From NCBI RefSeq assembly GCF_004348345.1, contig NZ_SMJZ01000026.1:1-55469 (forward strand): a stretch of DNA of 55,469 nt. The letters are read 5' to 3'. This DNA comes from Nonomuraea longispora (GTDB taxonomy: Bacteria; Actinomycetota; Actinomycetes; Streptosporangiales; Streptosporangiaceae). Shown one piece after another: positions 1 to 8,809 of this stretch (positions within the stretch are counted from its first letter, which is position 1; each line of letters begins with the position of its first letter). The notes beneath the pieces were generated by a model. The model was not told the DNA's origin. It saw only the letters and a list, made by a program, of their open reading frames with translations, and made no database searches. The translations under genes were made by a program, and so were the position numbers.

Positions 1-409
1 CGGCCCGCCCGGCGACCTTCGGGTTGACGGCCTTCATGACCTGCCCCATCGCCTGCGGCCCCGACGCGCCGGTCTCGGCGATCGCGGCGTCGACCAGCGC
101 CGCCAGCTCGTCGTCCGACAGCTGAGCAGGCAGATACTCCTCCAGCACCGCCTGCTCGTCGAGCTCCGCCTGCGCCTGCTCGGACCGCCCGGCGTTACGG
201 AACGCCTCCGCCGCCTCCCGCCGCTTCTTGGCCTCCTTGGTCAACACCTTGACGATCTCGTCGTCGGTCAGCTCCCTGGACTCCTTGCCGGAGACCTCCT
301 CGACGTTCACCGCCGCCAGGGCCATCCGAATCGTCCGGAGACGTACCTCGTCCCGGCCCTTCAGCGAAGCCGTCAGATCGGCCTTCAGCTTGTCTTTCAA
401 TGCGCTCAT
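1..409 (-). CDS. GatB/YqeY domain-containing protein (3' end beyond window)
   Basis: The reverse strand reads MSALKDKLKADLTASLKGRD and continues as a charged helical protein to the window edge, 136 codons seen. It resembles the small stand-alone YqeY family (about 150 residues), related to the C-terminal domain of GatB, the amidotransferase subunit that delivers the substrate aminoacyl-tRNA. Visible family features are the early DEVRLRTIRM stretch, an Ala/Glu-rich helix (EAKKRREAAEAFRNAGR), and EEYLPAQLSDDEL further on. The exact role of stand-alone YqeY proteins is not settled. It is divergent from the metallophosphoesterase gene starting about 60 bases away, a pairing often seen in actinobacteria. 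The last residues and stop lie outside the window. Confidence 0.9.
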   Translation of the reverse strand, partial: MSALKDKLKADLTASLKGRDEVRLRTIRMALAAVNVEEVSGKESRELTDDEIVKVLTKEAKKRREAAEAFRNAGRSEQAQAELDEQAVLEEYLPAQLSDDELAALVDAAIAETGASGPQAMGQVMKAVNPKVAGRA

Positions 410-468
410 GCGCACCATCTTGCCGCCTGCGCGAACGCCCCGCGCCGGATGTCAGGCATCATGAATGG

Positions 469-1362
469 GTGAGGAAAGCCGTCGCAGTGCCACTGTCCAT
501 GCTCGGTCTCGGCCTGGCCGGACTGGGTTACGCCTCCGTGGTGGAGCGCAACTCGTTCCGCCTGCGCCGTTTCGACGTACCCGTGCTGGAGCGCGGCCAG
601 CGTCCCGTGCGCATCCTCCACCTGTCCGATCTGCACCTGACGCCTCGGCGTTCGATGCTCATCAAGTGGGTGCGCTCGCTGGGCGCCCTGGAGCCCGACC
701 TGGTCGTCAACACCGGCGACTCGATCGCGCACCCGGAAGCCGTGCCGGCCCTCCTGCACGCCCTCGAGCCCCTGATGTCCCGCCCGGGCCTGTTCGTCTA
801 CGGCTCCAACGACCTCTACGCCCCCCAGCCGAAAAACCCGGCCCGCTACCTGTGGCGCACGTCCAGGAACGAACGCCGCCAGAGCGTCCCCAACCTGCCG
901 TGGGAAGAGCTGGGCGCCGGCATGACGTCCGAGGGCTGGCTCGACATGAACAACACCACGGCCCGCGTCAAGGTGGGCGACCTCGACGTGGCCGTGGCGG
1001 GCATCCACGACTCCCACATCTCCCGCGACCGCTACGACCTCGTGGCCGGCCCCGCACCTGCCGACGCCGACCTGCGGCTGGGCGTCATGCACTCCCCCGA
1101 GCCGAGCAACATGACCCGCTTCGCCGACGACGGCTACCAACTCCTGCTGGCCGGCCACACCCACGGAGGCCAGCTCTGCATCCCGTTCTACGGCGCCCTG
1201 GTCACCAACTGCGGCATCGACCGGGCCAGGGTGAAGGGGCTGAGTCGCCACGATTCCGCCTGGCTGCACGTGTCCGCCGGCCTCGGCACCTCGCCGTACG
1301 CGCCGGCCCGGTTCGCCTGTTTCCCGGAGGCCAGCCTCCTGACGCTGGTGCCCCGACGATAA
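469..1362 (+). CDS. Metallophosphoesterase (calcineurin-like, YkuE/YaeI type)
   Basis: A 297-residue protein with the calcineurin-like phosphoesterase motifs: ILHLSDLHLTPRR (motif D-x-H), VVNTGDS (GD), YGSND in place of the usual GNHE/D motif, and LAGHTHGGQL (GHxH) near the C-terminus. These residues would bind two metal ions for hydrolysis of phosphoester or pyrophosphate bonds; the true substrate cannot be told from sequence. The N-terminus (VAVPLSMLGLGLAGLGYA) is one hydrophobic segment, so the enzyme is probably membrane anchored, as in YkuE/YaeI relatives. I chose the GTG at 469 because longer readings add a basic, non-hydrophobic tail that overlaps the divergent YqeY start. The Asn-Asp in YGSND, where the family normally has Asn-His, is worth noting. 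Confidence 0.9.
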   Translation: MRKAVAVPLSMLGLGLAGLGYASVVERNSFRLRRFDVPVLERGQRPVRILHLSDLHLTPRRSMLIKWVRSLGALEPDLVVNTGDSIAHPEAVPALLHALEPLMSRPGLFVYGSNDLYAPQPKNPARYLWRTSRNERRQSVPNLPWEELGAGMTSEGWLDMNNTTARVKVGDLDVAVAGIHDSHISRDRYDLVAGPAPADADLRLGVMHSPEPSNMTRFADDGYQLLLAGHTHGGQLCIPFYGALVTNCGIDRARVKGLSRHDSAWLHVSAGLGTSPYAPARFACFPEASLLTLVPRR

Positions 1363-1427
1363 AGGCGGTCACAACCACCTTGGGAGTCCGCTAGACTTTT
1401 TCAAGCACGTGCACGACGGCGTGCGAC

Positions 1428-1501
1428 CGGGGTGTAGCGCAGCTTGGCAGCGCGCTTCGTTCGGGACGAAGAGGTCGTGGGTTCAAATCCCGCCACCCCG
1501 A
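1428..1501 (+). tRNA. tRNA-Pro (anticodon CGG)
   Basis: A complete 74-base cloverleaf can be folded by eye. The acceptor arms CGGGGTG and CACCCCG pair, the anticodon stem is CTTCG/CGAAG around the loop TTCGGGA (anticodon CGG, decoding CCG), and the T arm is GTGGG TTCAAAT CCCGC. The discriminator base is A. The CCA end is not encoded, as is usual in actinobacteria. A strong hairpin follows 20 bases later, and a decayed insertion sequence sits about 70 bases downstream. Confidence 0.95.
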
Positions 1502-1520
1502 CAGTTGGACCGCAGGTAGA

Positions 1521-1549
1521 AGGCCGCTTCCGAAGACCGGAAGCGGCCT
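1521..1549 (+). terminator. Hairpin terminator of tRNA-Pro
   Basis: Perfect 12-bp inverted repeat AGGCCGCTTCCG / CGGAAGCGGCCT with a 5-base loop, followed by the pyrimidine-rich CTTCTGTCTCC. It lies 20 bases past the tRNA and fits a factor-independent terminator. Confidence 0.7.
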
Positions 1550-1571
1550 CTTCTGTCTCCTGAGTGACTAA

Positions 1572-2232
1572 GACCGTGACTCATTTGGGGATTGATCGTT
1601 AGTTCGTTCGTGGATGCGTTTCTTCGACGGCTTGTGCCTGATGAGTTGTGGGAGTTGTTCCAGCGGGTGGTCCCGCCGGCGCCGACGCGACCGCAAGGTG
1701 GTGGACGGCGGCGTGTCGACGATCGGGTGGTCCTTGCGGCGATCGTGTACGTGGCCACCACCGGGTGCGCCTGACGGCAGTTGCCGCCGGTGTTCGGCGC
1801 CTCCTGGCAGACGGTGCACCGCCACTTCACCGAGCGGACCGGTCTGCCCCTGGCTGTCGCGATCAGCGCCGCCAATGTCCACGACAGCCTGGCACTGGAA
1901 CCGCTGGTGCGCTCGATCCCGCCCGTACGCTCCCGACGTGGCCCCCGACGTCGTCGACGGGGCAAACTCCACGGCGACAAGGGCTACGGCTACCCCCATC
2001 TGCGCACCTTTCTGCGCGTCCGCGGCATCACCCCGCGCATCGCGCGCCGTGGGATCGAGTCCAGCCAGCGCCTGGGACGTCACCGATGGGTCGTGAGAGG
2101 ACCTTCTCGTGGCTGGTGGGCTGCCGCCGCTTACACCGACGCTACGAACGTCGGGCCGACCACTTCGCGTCCTTCGTCGCCGTCGCCGCGGCTCTCCTCT
2201 GCTACCGCCGACTGGCCAAATGAGTCACCGTC
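1572..2232 (+). mobile_element. Decayed IS5-family insertion sequence (about 661 bp)
   Basis: The two ends form an inverted repeat: GACCGTGACTCATTTGG on the left and the reverse complement GACGGTGACTCATTTGG on the right, 16 of 17 identical. Each end is flanked by TAA (1569-1571 and 2233-2235), a fitting 3-base TNA target duplication. The element is shorter than a typical intact IS5-family copy (about 850 bp) because the middle of the transposase is missing. It sits between tRNA-Pro and a beta-propeller gene. It cannot move on its own but its ends look intact. Confidence 0.8.
1592..2223 (+). pseudogene. IS5-family transposase remnant
   Basis: The reading frame begins FVDAFLRRLVPDELWELFQR and continues through RRVDDRVVLAAIVYVATTGCA, a classic IS5-family N-terminus. 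It then meets TGA at 1772-1774 where the family has Trp (TGG). It resumes in the same frame as RQLPPVFGASWQTVHRHFTE. The middle section carrying the first catalytic Asp is deleted, and the text jumps to GLPLAVAISAANVHDSLALE. Near 2090-2110 there is also a frameshift; the end FSWLVGCRRLHRRYERRADH is in another frame and stops at 2223, inside the right inverted repeat. Three independent lesions (nonsense, deletion, frameshift) make it non-functional. Confidence 0.85.
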
Positions 2233-2324
2233 TAAGGGGTCGCGCGGATAGGCGGCTGGCCGCCGTCCGGATCGGTGTGCTGAGCAGACGGTTGGCGAGC
2301 CGATTGTCAGAGGAGGTTGCCAGG

Positions 2325-3383
2325 ATGTTCGCCATGACCGTTCACTCTCCCTTGATCTCCAGCCTGCCTCCGTCGTGCCACGAGATCGTGGACTTCGATC
2401 TCGTCACTCTCGACGGCAAGTTGATCCTCGTCGGCAGCCCCGGGCAAGACCGGCGTGCGTGCACCTGGGATCCGGCCAGCGACCGCTGGACACATCACGA
2501 GCTCGACATCGTGGACGAGCGCTTCCCGCTCACGGACCTCACTGCGATCGGTGCTGCGGTGGTGGACGGCCGGATCGTGATCGGCGGCGGAGGTGACCAC
2601 CAAGGCTTCGCCATGTGGGATCTGGAGACAGGCAAGGTTCGGCTGAGCGCACAGGAGGGCGGCACGGGCTCGGTGGTCAGGGCCGATTTCGGTGATCGCT
2701 CGATACTGCTCGTGGGATTCGTCGGAACTTGGGGCGTGCAGTTGTGGGACCCGTCCGATGCCGAGCCGGAGGACTGGGGTGACGGCGATGGCGACCTTGA
2801 CGACGAGGACGATTCGGTGACAGAGCCGGAGCAGCCCTCGCCTTATGACTCTCTCGTGGACATTGAGGAGCTGGAATGCCAGTCGGGCGCCAGTAGCGCC
2901 GCCGCGGCGGGACTGTCGGCAGGCCGGCCGGTCGTGGTGGCCGGCGGCCGGGATGGTGGCGTGCTGGTGTGGGACGTCGAGGAAGAGCGGCACCTCGTCG
3001 AATTCGACGACCTCGAGGAGAAGCCCACCGAGTTCGCCCTGGCCTCGGTCGACGGTCGTATGTGGGTGGTCGCAGCGGGCGGGCAGAGCCTCGTGCTGGG
3101 AGATCCCGAATCCAGCGGTTGGGGCGAACCCTTCACCGTGCCCGGGGGCGAAATCAGGTGCCTGACCGCGGGAACCGTGTACGGTCGTGCGTTCGCCGCC
3201 ACCGGCGCGATGGACGGTGCCATCTGCGTGTGGGACCTGGCCGAGCGCCGGTTGCTGGGCCGGCCGCTCCAGGGGCACGGCAGCGAGGTGTTCGGACTGC
3301 GGGTGGCCGATCTTGACAGCCGCCCGGTGATCATCAGTAGTGCTCACAACGACCCGGTCCACCTCTGGGAGTTCCCGTTGTAG
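2325..3383 (+). CDS. WD40-like beta-propeller protein
   Basis: A 352-residue protein with repeated blade-like units ending in W-D motifs: ACTWDPASDRW, FAMWDLETGKVR, VQLWDPSD, VLVWDVEEERHL, ICVWDLAERRLLG and VHLWEFPL. Each is preceded by a short GGRDG- or GAMDG-like turn, as in WD40 or related propellers, which usually act as protein-binding scaffolds. A very acidic stretch at about residues 148-190 (EDWGDGDGDLDDEDDSVTE) interrupts the blades. The start was chosen at ATG 2325, with AGGAGG at 2311-2316. The gene begins only 92 bases past the IS remnant, so an upstream part of a longer ancestral gene may have been lost, although the present start looks usable. The partner and role are unknown. 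Confidence 0.75.
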   Translation: MFAMTVHSPLISSLPPSCHEIVDFDLVTLDGKLILVGSPGQDRRACTWDPASDRWTHHELDIVDERFPLTDLTAIGAAVVDGRIVIGGGGDHQGFAMWDLETGKVRLSAQEGGTGSVVRADFGDRSILLVGFVGTWGVQLWDPSDAEPEDWGDGDGDLDDEDDSVTEPEQPSPYDSLVDIEELECQSGASSAAAAGLSAGRPVVVAGGRDGGVLVWDVEEERHLVEFDDLEEKPTEFALASVDGRMWVVAAGGQSLVLGDPESSGWGEPFTVPGGEIRCLTAGTVYGRAFAATGAMDGAICVWDLAERRLLGRPLQGHGSEVFGLRVADLDSRPVIISSAHNDPVHLWEFPL

Positions 3384-3716
3384 AGGTCATGGGCAGCGGT
3401 TCGGGCGTTCGTCCCAGCGGTGGGTGGTCCGTGCTCGGCGGATGAGACTGCCATGATCACCAAGACCTGTGCCCGTTCTGTTGCCGGGTCCCCCCACGCC
3501 TATCTGCGCGCCCTCAAAGGCACGGAGGAGCCCGACGTAAGCCGCAGAGCCCGACGAGGCGCGGAGGGCCTGGCATGGGTCGCGGAAGGGCCCGACGTAA
3601 GCCGCGGAGCCCGACGTGGGTCGGGGAGACGCGCCTGGTGTAAACCCTTCGGCTGACGTGCGAGATCGTCCCACGGGTTGATTCGCTGGGCTGGCCGTGG
3701 AGCCTACCGTTGCCGC
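3384..3716. other. Intergenic stretch with a duplicated 26-bp segment
   Basis: No convincing gene lies here. The main structure is a near-identical 26-base segment present twice, exactly 60 bases apart (listed separately). The stretch may carry the promoter of the M28 peptidase gene, but I see no clear boxes. Confidence 0.5.
3531..3616 (+). repeat. Two 26-bp direct repeats, 60 bp period
   Basis: CCCGACGTAAGCCGC followed by A/G and then GAGCCCGACG occurs at 3531-3556 and again at 3591-3616, with a single differing base. Each unit itself contains the short word GCCCGACG twice. Confidence 0.8.
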
Positions 3717-5963
3717 ATGGCCCGCAACGCTCTGCTCGGACTCCTCGCGCTCGCGGCGCTGCTCGCGGTCACGCTCATCGACCTCGCGCCCCCCGCGCCG
3801 CTCGCCGCCGACGCGCCCGCAGGATCCTTCAGCGCCGTCAGGGCGCACGAGCACCTCCAGATCATCGCCAGGGCGCCGCATCCGGTCGGGTCCGCCGAGC
3901 ACGCCCGCGTGCGCGGCCATCTGATCGCAGAGCTGCGTGAGCTCGGCCTGGACGTGCGCGTGCAGGAAGGCGTCGGCGTCCTGCCCCTCGACGACTACGA
4001 CGACGCCGTCCCCATGGGCCGGATGCGCACCATCGTCGCCACCCGGCCAGGCACCGACCCGACGGGCAAGGTGGTCCTCGCCGCCCACTACGATTCGGTG
4101 GCCGCGAGCCCCGGCGCCTCCGACGACGGCGCGGGCGTGGCCACGATCCTCGAGGTCGCCAGGGCTCTTCCTGACAAGGTGAGGAACGACGTGGTCTTCC
4201 TGCTCACCGACGGCGAGGAGGACGGCCTGCTCGGCGCGGAGGCTTTCACCAGGAAGGGCTTCGCCGGCGAGGGCACCGTGGTGGTGCTCAACAACGAGGC
4301 GCGCGGCAACCGCGGCACCGTGCAGACGTTCCGCACCTCGCCGGGTGCCGCGCCCCTCATGTCTCTGTACGGCTCCGTCGCGCCGCACCCGTCGGCCGAC
4401 TCGGCCTTCGCCGCGGTCATGAGCGTGTTGCCGAACAACACCGACTTCCACGCCTTCGGCCGGGCGGGCTGGCTGGGGATCGACTCGGCGTTCGTCGGAG
4501 GCGGGGCCTACTACCACTCGCCCCTCGACGACCCCGCGCACCTCGACCAGGGATCGTTGCAGCAGATGGGCGCCAACTCGCTGGCCCTCACACGCGCCTT
4601 GGCGGAGACCGACCTGGCCTCGATGAAGTCCGGCGACGAGCTGGTCTACTTCACCGTCCCGGGGCTGCTGGTCCGCTATCCGGCCTGGCTGGAGCCGGTC
4701 GTCGCGGGCGCCGCGCTGGTGCTGGCGGGCGTGCTGGTCCGGGTGCTGCGCCGACGCACCGGCTCCCGCCCACCGTCCATGGACGGAACGGCGTCCACGT
4801 CGCACAAGCCCGAACATGGGACGGCGTCTGCGCCGCACACGCCCGACAACAAGACGGCGTCCGTGCCGCGCACCTTCGCGGCGGCCGGGCTCGCGTTCGT
4901 GCTGGTGGCTGTCACGGCCGCGGCCGGTTACGGCCTGTGGCCGCTGCTCCAGCTCATCAGGCCCGAATACGCCGGCATGCTGGCGGGCGACCCTTACCGG
5001 CCGTGGCTCTACCAGGCGGGGCTGCTGGTCCTCACACTCGCCCTCGTGCTGGCCGCCCGCCGGTTCGCCGTGCACGGCGCCTCGTCGGTGCTGCTGGTGG
5101 CGCTGCTCGGCGTGCTGTTCGCCGTGCTGTCACCCGGCGGCTCGCACACGCTGACCTGGCCGGCGCTGTTCGCGGCGGCGGGGTGGCTGGTGGCGCGGCG
5201 GGTGCGCGGCGACGGGTGGCAGGTGCTGGCGCTGACCCTGGGGTCGACCCCCGCCGTCATGCTGCTGGGGGGCACCGCGGTGGGCTCGCTGGACATCGGA
5301 CTGCAGTTCGGCGGGGTGCTCGCGGCGCCGCACTTCGCGCTCATGCTGCTGCTGTTGCTGCCGCTCATCGATCGCGTACGCGTACGCGGCCTGCCTGTGG
5401 CGGCGGCCGTCACCGCGGTGGGGCTGATCGTGGCCGGGCTGGCGGTGGACCGGTTCGACGCCGAGCACCCGCGGCAGGTCCGGCTGGCCTACGCCATGGA
5501 CGAAGGCAGCGGGCAGGCCGTCTGGGGCAGGCTCACCGATGAGCCGGGCAACGACGGGAAGCGGTGGTTCGGCCAGGACGGATGGGCGACCGAGCCGGCC
5601 CCCAAGGCCGCCGCTCTCCGCGCGCCCGCCCTCGACGTGCTCAAGGACGAGAGCGCCGCGGGCAGGCGTACTCTGACCCTCCGGCTCACCCCGGCAGGCA
5701 CACCCCTCGTCGGGCTCAGCGTCGAGTCACGGCTGGGGCCGCTCGTGGTGGACGGGAGAGAGCTGCGCACCGGAAACGGCTTCACCTATCATGCGCCCTC
5801 CGGGCCGCTGGAGGTCACCCTCGTGGTGCGGGCCGGCGAGACGACACGGGTCCGGGTCTTCGGACGGGGCTACGACCTGTCGGTGGTGCCGGGCTACGAG
5901 CCGCCTGCCGAGACCGCCGTCATGGGGCCGCAGACCACGGTGTTCCGCGAGGTGACGGTGTGA
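3717..5963 (+). CDS. M28-family membrane aminopeptidase
   Basis: A 748-residue protein. After an N-terminal membrane segment (ALLGLLALAALLAVTLI) comes an M28 zinc peptidase domain. Its metal-ligand motifs are visible: AAHYDSV (His-x-Asp), SDDGAG (bridging Asp), TDGEEDGLLGA (catalytic and ligand Glu), NNTDFHAF (Asp) and YYHSPLDD (His). The C-terminal half holds about eight hydrophobic segments and ends in a soluble beta-rich tail. This layout resembles the fungal vacuolar membrane protease Pff1 and bacterial relatives. It probably trims peptides outside the cell. Between the two halves, at about residues 356-388, there are three copies of an 11-residue Thr/Ala/Ser/Pro-rich unit. The ATG at 3717 gives the signal anchor directly. 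Confidence 0.85.
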   Translation: MARNALLGLLALAALLAVTLIDLAPPAPLAADAPAGSFSAVRAHEHLQIIARAPHPVGSAEHARVRGHLIAELRELGLDVRVQEGVGVLPLDDYDDAVPMGRMRTIVATRPGTDPTGKVVLAAHYDSVAASPGASDDGAGVATILEVARALPDKVRNDVVFLLTDGEEDGLLGAEAFTRKGFAGEGTVVVLNNEARGNRGTVQTFRTSPGAAPLMSLYGSVAPHPSADSAFAAVMSVLPNNTDFHAFGRAGWLGIDSAFVGGGAYYHSPLDDPAHLDQGSLQQMGANSLALTRALAETDLASMKSGDELVYFTVPGLLVRYPAWLEPVVAGAALVLAGVLVRVLRRRTGSRPPSMDGTASTSHKPEHGTASAPHTPDNKTASVPRTFAAAGLAFVLVAVTAAAGYGLWPLLQLIRPEYAGMLAGDPYRPWLYQAGLLVLTLALVLAARRFAVHGASSVLLVALLGVLFAVLSPGGSHTLTWPALFAAAGWLVARRVRGDGWQVLALTLGSTPAVMLLGGTAVGSLDIGLQFGGVLAAPHFALMLLLLLPLIDRVRVRGLPVAAAVTAVGLIVAGLAVDRFDAEHPRQVRLAYAMDEGSGQAVWGRLTDEPGNDGKRWFGQDGWATEPAPKAAALRAPALDVLKDESAAGRRTLTLRLTPAGTPLVGLSVESRLGPLVVDGRELRTGNGFTYHAPSGPLEVTLVVRAGETTRVRVFGRGYDLSVVPGYEPPAETAVMGPQTTVFREVTV
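4782..4880 (+). repeat. 33-bp repeat in the M28 peptidase linker
   Basis: Three consecutive 11-codon units (DGTASTSHKPE, HGTASAPHTPD, NKTASVPRTFA) encode the linker between the peptidase and membrane halves. The DNA copies share GGAACGGCGTCC-like cores. Such a unit can change copy number by slippage. Confidence 0.7.
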
Positions 5964-6015
5964 CGCCCGGGGCGGGGCTCGAAGATTGTCGGTGCCTGCC
6001 GCTAGCCTGCTCCGC

Positions 6016-7419
6016 ATGGCCAAGACTGCCCCGAAACCTGGATACCGCTGCGCCGAGTGCGGCTGGCGCACCACGAAGTGGGTCGGCCGGTGCGGCGAGT
6101 GCCAGGCGTGGGGCACGGTCGACGAGGAGGGCGCGCGGGGCGTCAGCGTCGTCCAGGCCGGCGCCACCACCGCCCCCGCCCTGCCGATCGGCCAGGTCAA
6201 GGCCGAGGTGGCGGCCGCCCGCACCACCGGCGTCGCCGAGCTCGACCGGGTGCTCGGCGGCGGCCTCGTGCCGGGCGCGGTGGTGCTGCTGGCGGGTGAG
6301 CCGGGCATCGGCAAGTCCACGCTCCTGCTGGAGGCCGCGGCCCGCGTCGCCGAGCGGGAGACGGTCCTCTACGTGACAGGTGAGGAGTCGGCGGCCCAGG
6401 TGCGCCTGCGCGCCGACCGCATCGGCGCCATCCAGGACCGCCTCTACCTCGCCGCGGAGACCGAGCTGTCGGCCCTGGTCACCCACGTGGACAAGGTGCA
6501 GCCGACCATGCTGGTGGTCGACTCGGTGCAGACGGTGGGCTCCGCCCAGGCCACCGGCGTGCCCGGCGGGGTCACGCAGGTCCGCGAGGTGGCGGCCAAC
6601 CTCGTGCGCCTCGCCAAGGAGCGCAACATGGCGACCGTGCTCGTCGGCCACGTCACCAAGGAAGGCTCGATCGCCGGCCCGCGTACGCTCGAGCACCTGG
6701 TCGACGTCGTGCTCAACTTCGAGGGCGACCGCCATTCCAGGCTCCGCATGGTGCGCGCTATCAAAAACCGGTTCGGCCCCACCGACGAGGTCGGCTGCTT
6801 CGACCTGCACGAGCGGGGCATCGAGGGCATCACCGACCCGAGCGGTCTGTTCGTCTCGCGGCGCAGCGAGCCGGTGCCCGGCACCTGCGTCACCGTCACG
6901 GTCGAGGGCACCCGCCCGCTGCCCGCCGAGGTTCAGGCCCTGGTGGCCCGCACCGACGCCCAGCAGCCCAGGCGCACGTCGTCGGGGCTCGACACCTACC
7001 GCGTGCAGATGATCCTCGCCGTGCTGGAGCGCCGGCTCAACGCCCGGCTGGGCGGGTGCGACGTGTTCACCGCCACCGTGGGCGGCATCAAGCTGGCCGA
7101 TCCCGCCATCGACCTGTCGGTCATGCTGGCCGTCGCCAGCGCCGCGGGAGACAAGCCGCTGCCCGCCGGTCTGGTGGCGCTCGGCGAGGTGGGCCTGGCG
7201 GGCGAGCTGCGTCCGGTCAAAGACGTCCGCAGGCGGCTGTCCGAGGCGGCCAGGATGGGTTTCAAGCGCGCCCTCGTGCCCGCCGGATCCCTCGAAGAGG
7301 GCGGCCGTCGCCGTAACGGGCAGCGTGCTCTGGTGCCCGTGGGGCCGGTGGCGTTCGCCCCCGGTTTCGAGGTCGTCCAGGCGGAGAACGTCTGGGACGC
7401 ACTCACACACGTCACATAA
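6016..7419 (+). CDS. radA: DNA repair protein RadA
   Basis: A 467-residue protein with all RadA parts in order. A four-Cys zinc finger (Cys12, Cys15, Cys26, Cys29) is followed by a RecA-like ATPase with Walker [10 protein letters not shown]. The [11 protein letters not shown] stretch carries the diagnostic RadA KNRFG motif, and a C-terminal Lon-protease-like domain ends the protein. RadA is a helicase that drives branch migration in homologous recombination. It is directly followed by disA, 17 bases away, a widely conserved pair in which RadA is reported to restrain DisA. The ATG at 6016 places the zinc finger at the usual distance from the N-terminus. Confidence 0.97.
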   Translation: MAKTAPKPGYRCAECGWRTTKWVGRCGECQAWGTVDEEGARGVSVVQAGATTAPALPIGQVKAEVAAARTTGVAELDRVLGGGLVPGAVVLLAGEPGIGKSTLLLEAAARVAERETVLYVTGEESAAQVRLRADRIGAIQDRLYLAAETELSALVTHVDKVQPTMLVVDSVQTVGSAQATGVPGGVTQVREVAANLVRLAKERNMATVLVGHVTKEGSIAGPRTLEHLVDVVLNFEGDRHSRLRMVRAIKNRFGPTDEVGCFDLHERGIEGITDPSGLFVSRRSEPVPGTCVTVTVEGTRPLPAEVQALVARTDAQQPRRTSSGLDTYRVQMILAVLERRLNARLGGCDVFTATVGGIKLADPAIDLSVMLAVASAAGDKPLPAGLVALGEVGLAGELRPVKDVRRRLSEAARMGFKRALVPAGSLEEGGRRRNGQRALVPVGPVAFAPGFEVVQAENVWDALTHVT

Positions 7420-7436
7420 GCGAGGCTAAGCTGGGC

Positions 7437-8537
7437 GTGACCGATCGACACGGGGGTCAGGTGGATAGGAGTCTTGACGACCGTCGTCGCGAAGCCCTGG
7501 CAGCTGTGGCCCCGGGCACTCCGCTGCGCGACGGCCTGGAGCGCATCCTGCGCGGGCAGACCGGCGGGCTGATTGTGCTCGGCTACAACCGGGTCGTCGA
7601 CAAGGTCTGCAGCGGCGGGTTCGAGCTCGACGTCGACTTCTCGGCCACCCGGCTGCGCGAACTGGCCAAGATGGACGGCGCCATCGTCGTGAGCGGCGAC
7701 CACAAGATCGTGCGCGCTGCCGTGCACCTCGTGCCCGACCCCGCCATCCCCACCGACGAGTCCGGCACCCGCCACCGCACCGCCCAGCGCGTCGCCCGGC
7801 AGACCGGCCTGCCGATCATCGCCATCAGCAAGTCGATGCGCATCATCGCCCTCTACCTCGACGGCATCCGCTATGTCCTGGAGGAGTCGGCGGCGATCCT
7901 GTCGAAGGCCAACCAGGCTCTTGCCACGCTCGAACGTTACAAACACCGTCTCGACGAGGTCTCCGGCACCCTGTCGGCCCTGGAGATCGAAGACCTGGTC
8001 ACGGTCCGCGACGTGGCCGCCGTCGCCCAGCGCCTCGAAATGGTCAGGCGCATCTCCGACGAGATCAAGGGCTACGTCGTCGAGCTGGGCACCGACGGCC
8101 GGCTGCTGTCCCTGCAGCTCGACGAGCTCGTCGCCGGGGTCGACTCCGAGCGGGAGCTGGTCATCCGCGACTATCTCCCCGCGCCCGCCGGCCGCCGCCA
8201 GCGCCGCCTGGTCGAGGCTCTGCACGACCTCGACAAGTTGTCCGGCAACGAACTGCTCGACCTCGCGGTGGTCGCCCAGGTGCTCGGCCACAACGGCACC
8301 GACATGCTCGAGACCCCGGTGAGCCCCAGGGGGTTCCGGCTGCTCGCCAAGGTGCCCCGCCTGCCCGCCACCGTGGTCGACCGTTTGGTCAACCACTTCG
8401 GCGGGCTGCAGAAGCTGCTCGCCGCCAGCATCGACGACCTGCAGGCGGTGGGCGGCGTCGGGGAGTCGCGGGCGCGCAGCGTACGCGAGGGCCTGTCGCG
8501 CCTCGCCGAGTCCTCCATCCTCGAACGTTATGTCTGA
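7437..8537 (+). CDS. disA: DNA integrity scanning diadenylate cyclase DisA
   Basis: A 366-residue protein. The N-terminal DAC domain carries the catalytic motifs KMDGAIV (DGA) and TRHRTA (RHR), which make c-di-AMP from two ATP. A helical linker follows, and the C-terminal helix-hairpin-helix domain ([20 protein letters not shown]) binds branched DNA. The length matches the family. It is probably co-transcribed with radA upstream. A c-di-AMP riboswitch is found at about 30.2 kb of this window. Translation likely starts at GTG 7437; GTG 7461 is a possible later start, removing eight residues outside the conserved domain. Confidence 0.97.
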   Translation: MTDRHGGQVDRSLDDRRREALAAVAPGTPLRDGLERILRGQTGGLIVLGYNRVVDKVCSGGFELDVDFSATRLRELAKMDGAIVVSGDHKIVRAAVHLVPDPAIPTDESGTRHRTAQRVARQTGLPIIAISKSMRIIALYLDGIRYVLEESAAILSKANQALATLERYKHRLDEVSGTLSALEIEDLVTVRDVAAVAQRLEMVRRISDEIKGYVVELGTDGRLLSLQLDELVAGVDSERELVIRDYLPAPAGRRQRRLVEALHDLDKLSGNELLDLAVVAQVLGHNGTDMLETPVSPRGFRLLAKVPRLPATVVDRLVNHFGGLQKLLAASIDDLQAVGGVGESRARSVREGLSRLAESSILERYV

Positions 8538-8809
8538 GTGCCGGCCGGAAGCGTGTGGAGTTCCGCGGCCTGCGCTGTGACCGGGAACGTACGTCTGCGG
8601 GCTCGATCAGTCCGATCGCCTGCTTTCCCACCCTCATGAGGTCTGCGAGGGAGGCCGTCGAGCTCTCCGCGGCCGGTGCACCAGAGTGGAGTCTCCAGGC
8701 AGGGCGGCAGGGAAGAGCCGGTTGCGTATTGCCGCGCTCAGCGGTGCTGGTGGCAGTCGGTCGACGGACAGTCCCTGCCCCAACCAGGCGAACCTTTCCG
8801 GTCACAGCA

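Noticed and set aside
3531..3616. A CRISPR array
   Set aside because: Only two repeat copies, no further units and no cas genes.
3387..5075. A 562-residue minus-strand frame rich in Arg, Gly and His
   Set aside because: It is antisense to the M28 peptidase and has no recognisable domain.
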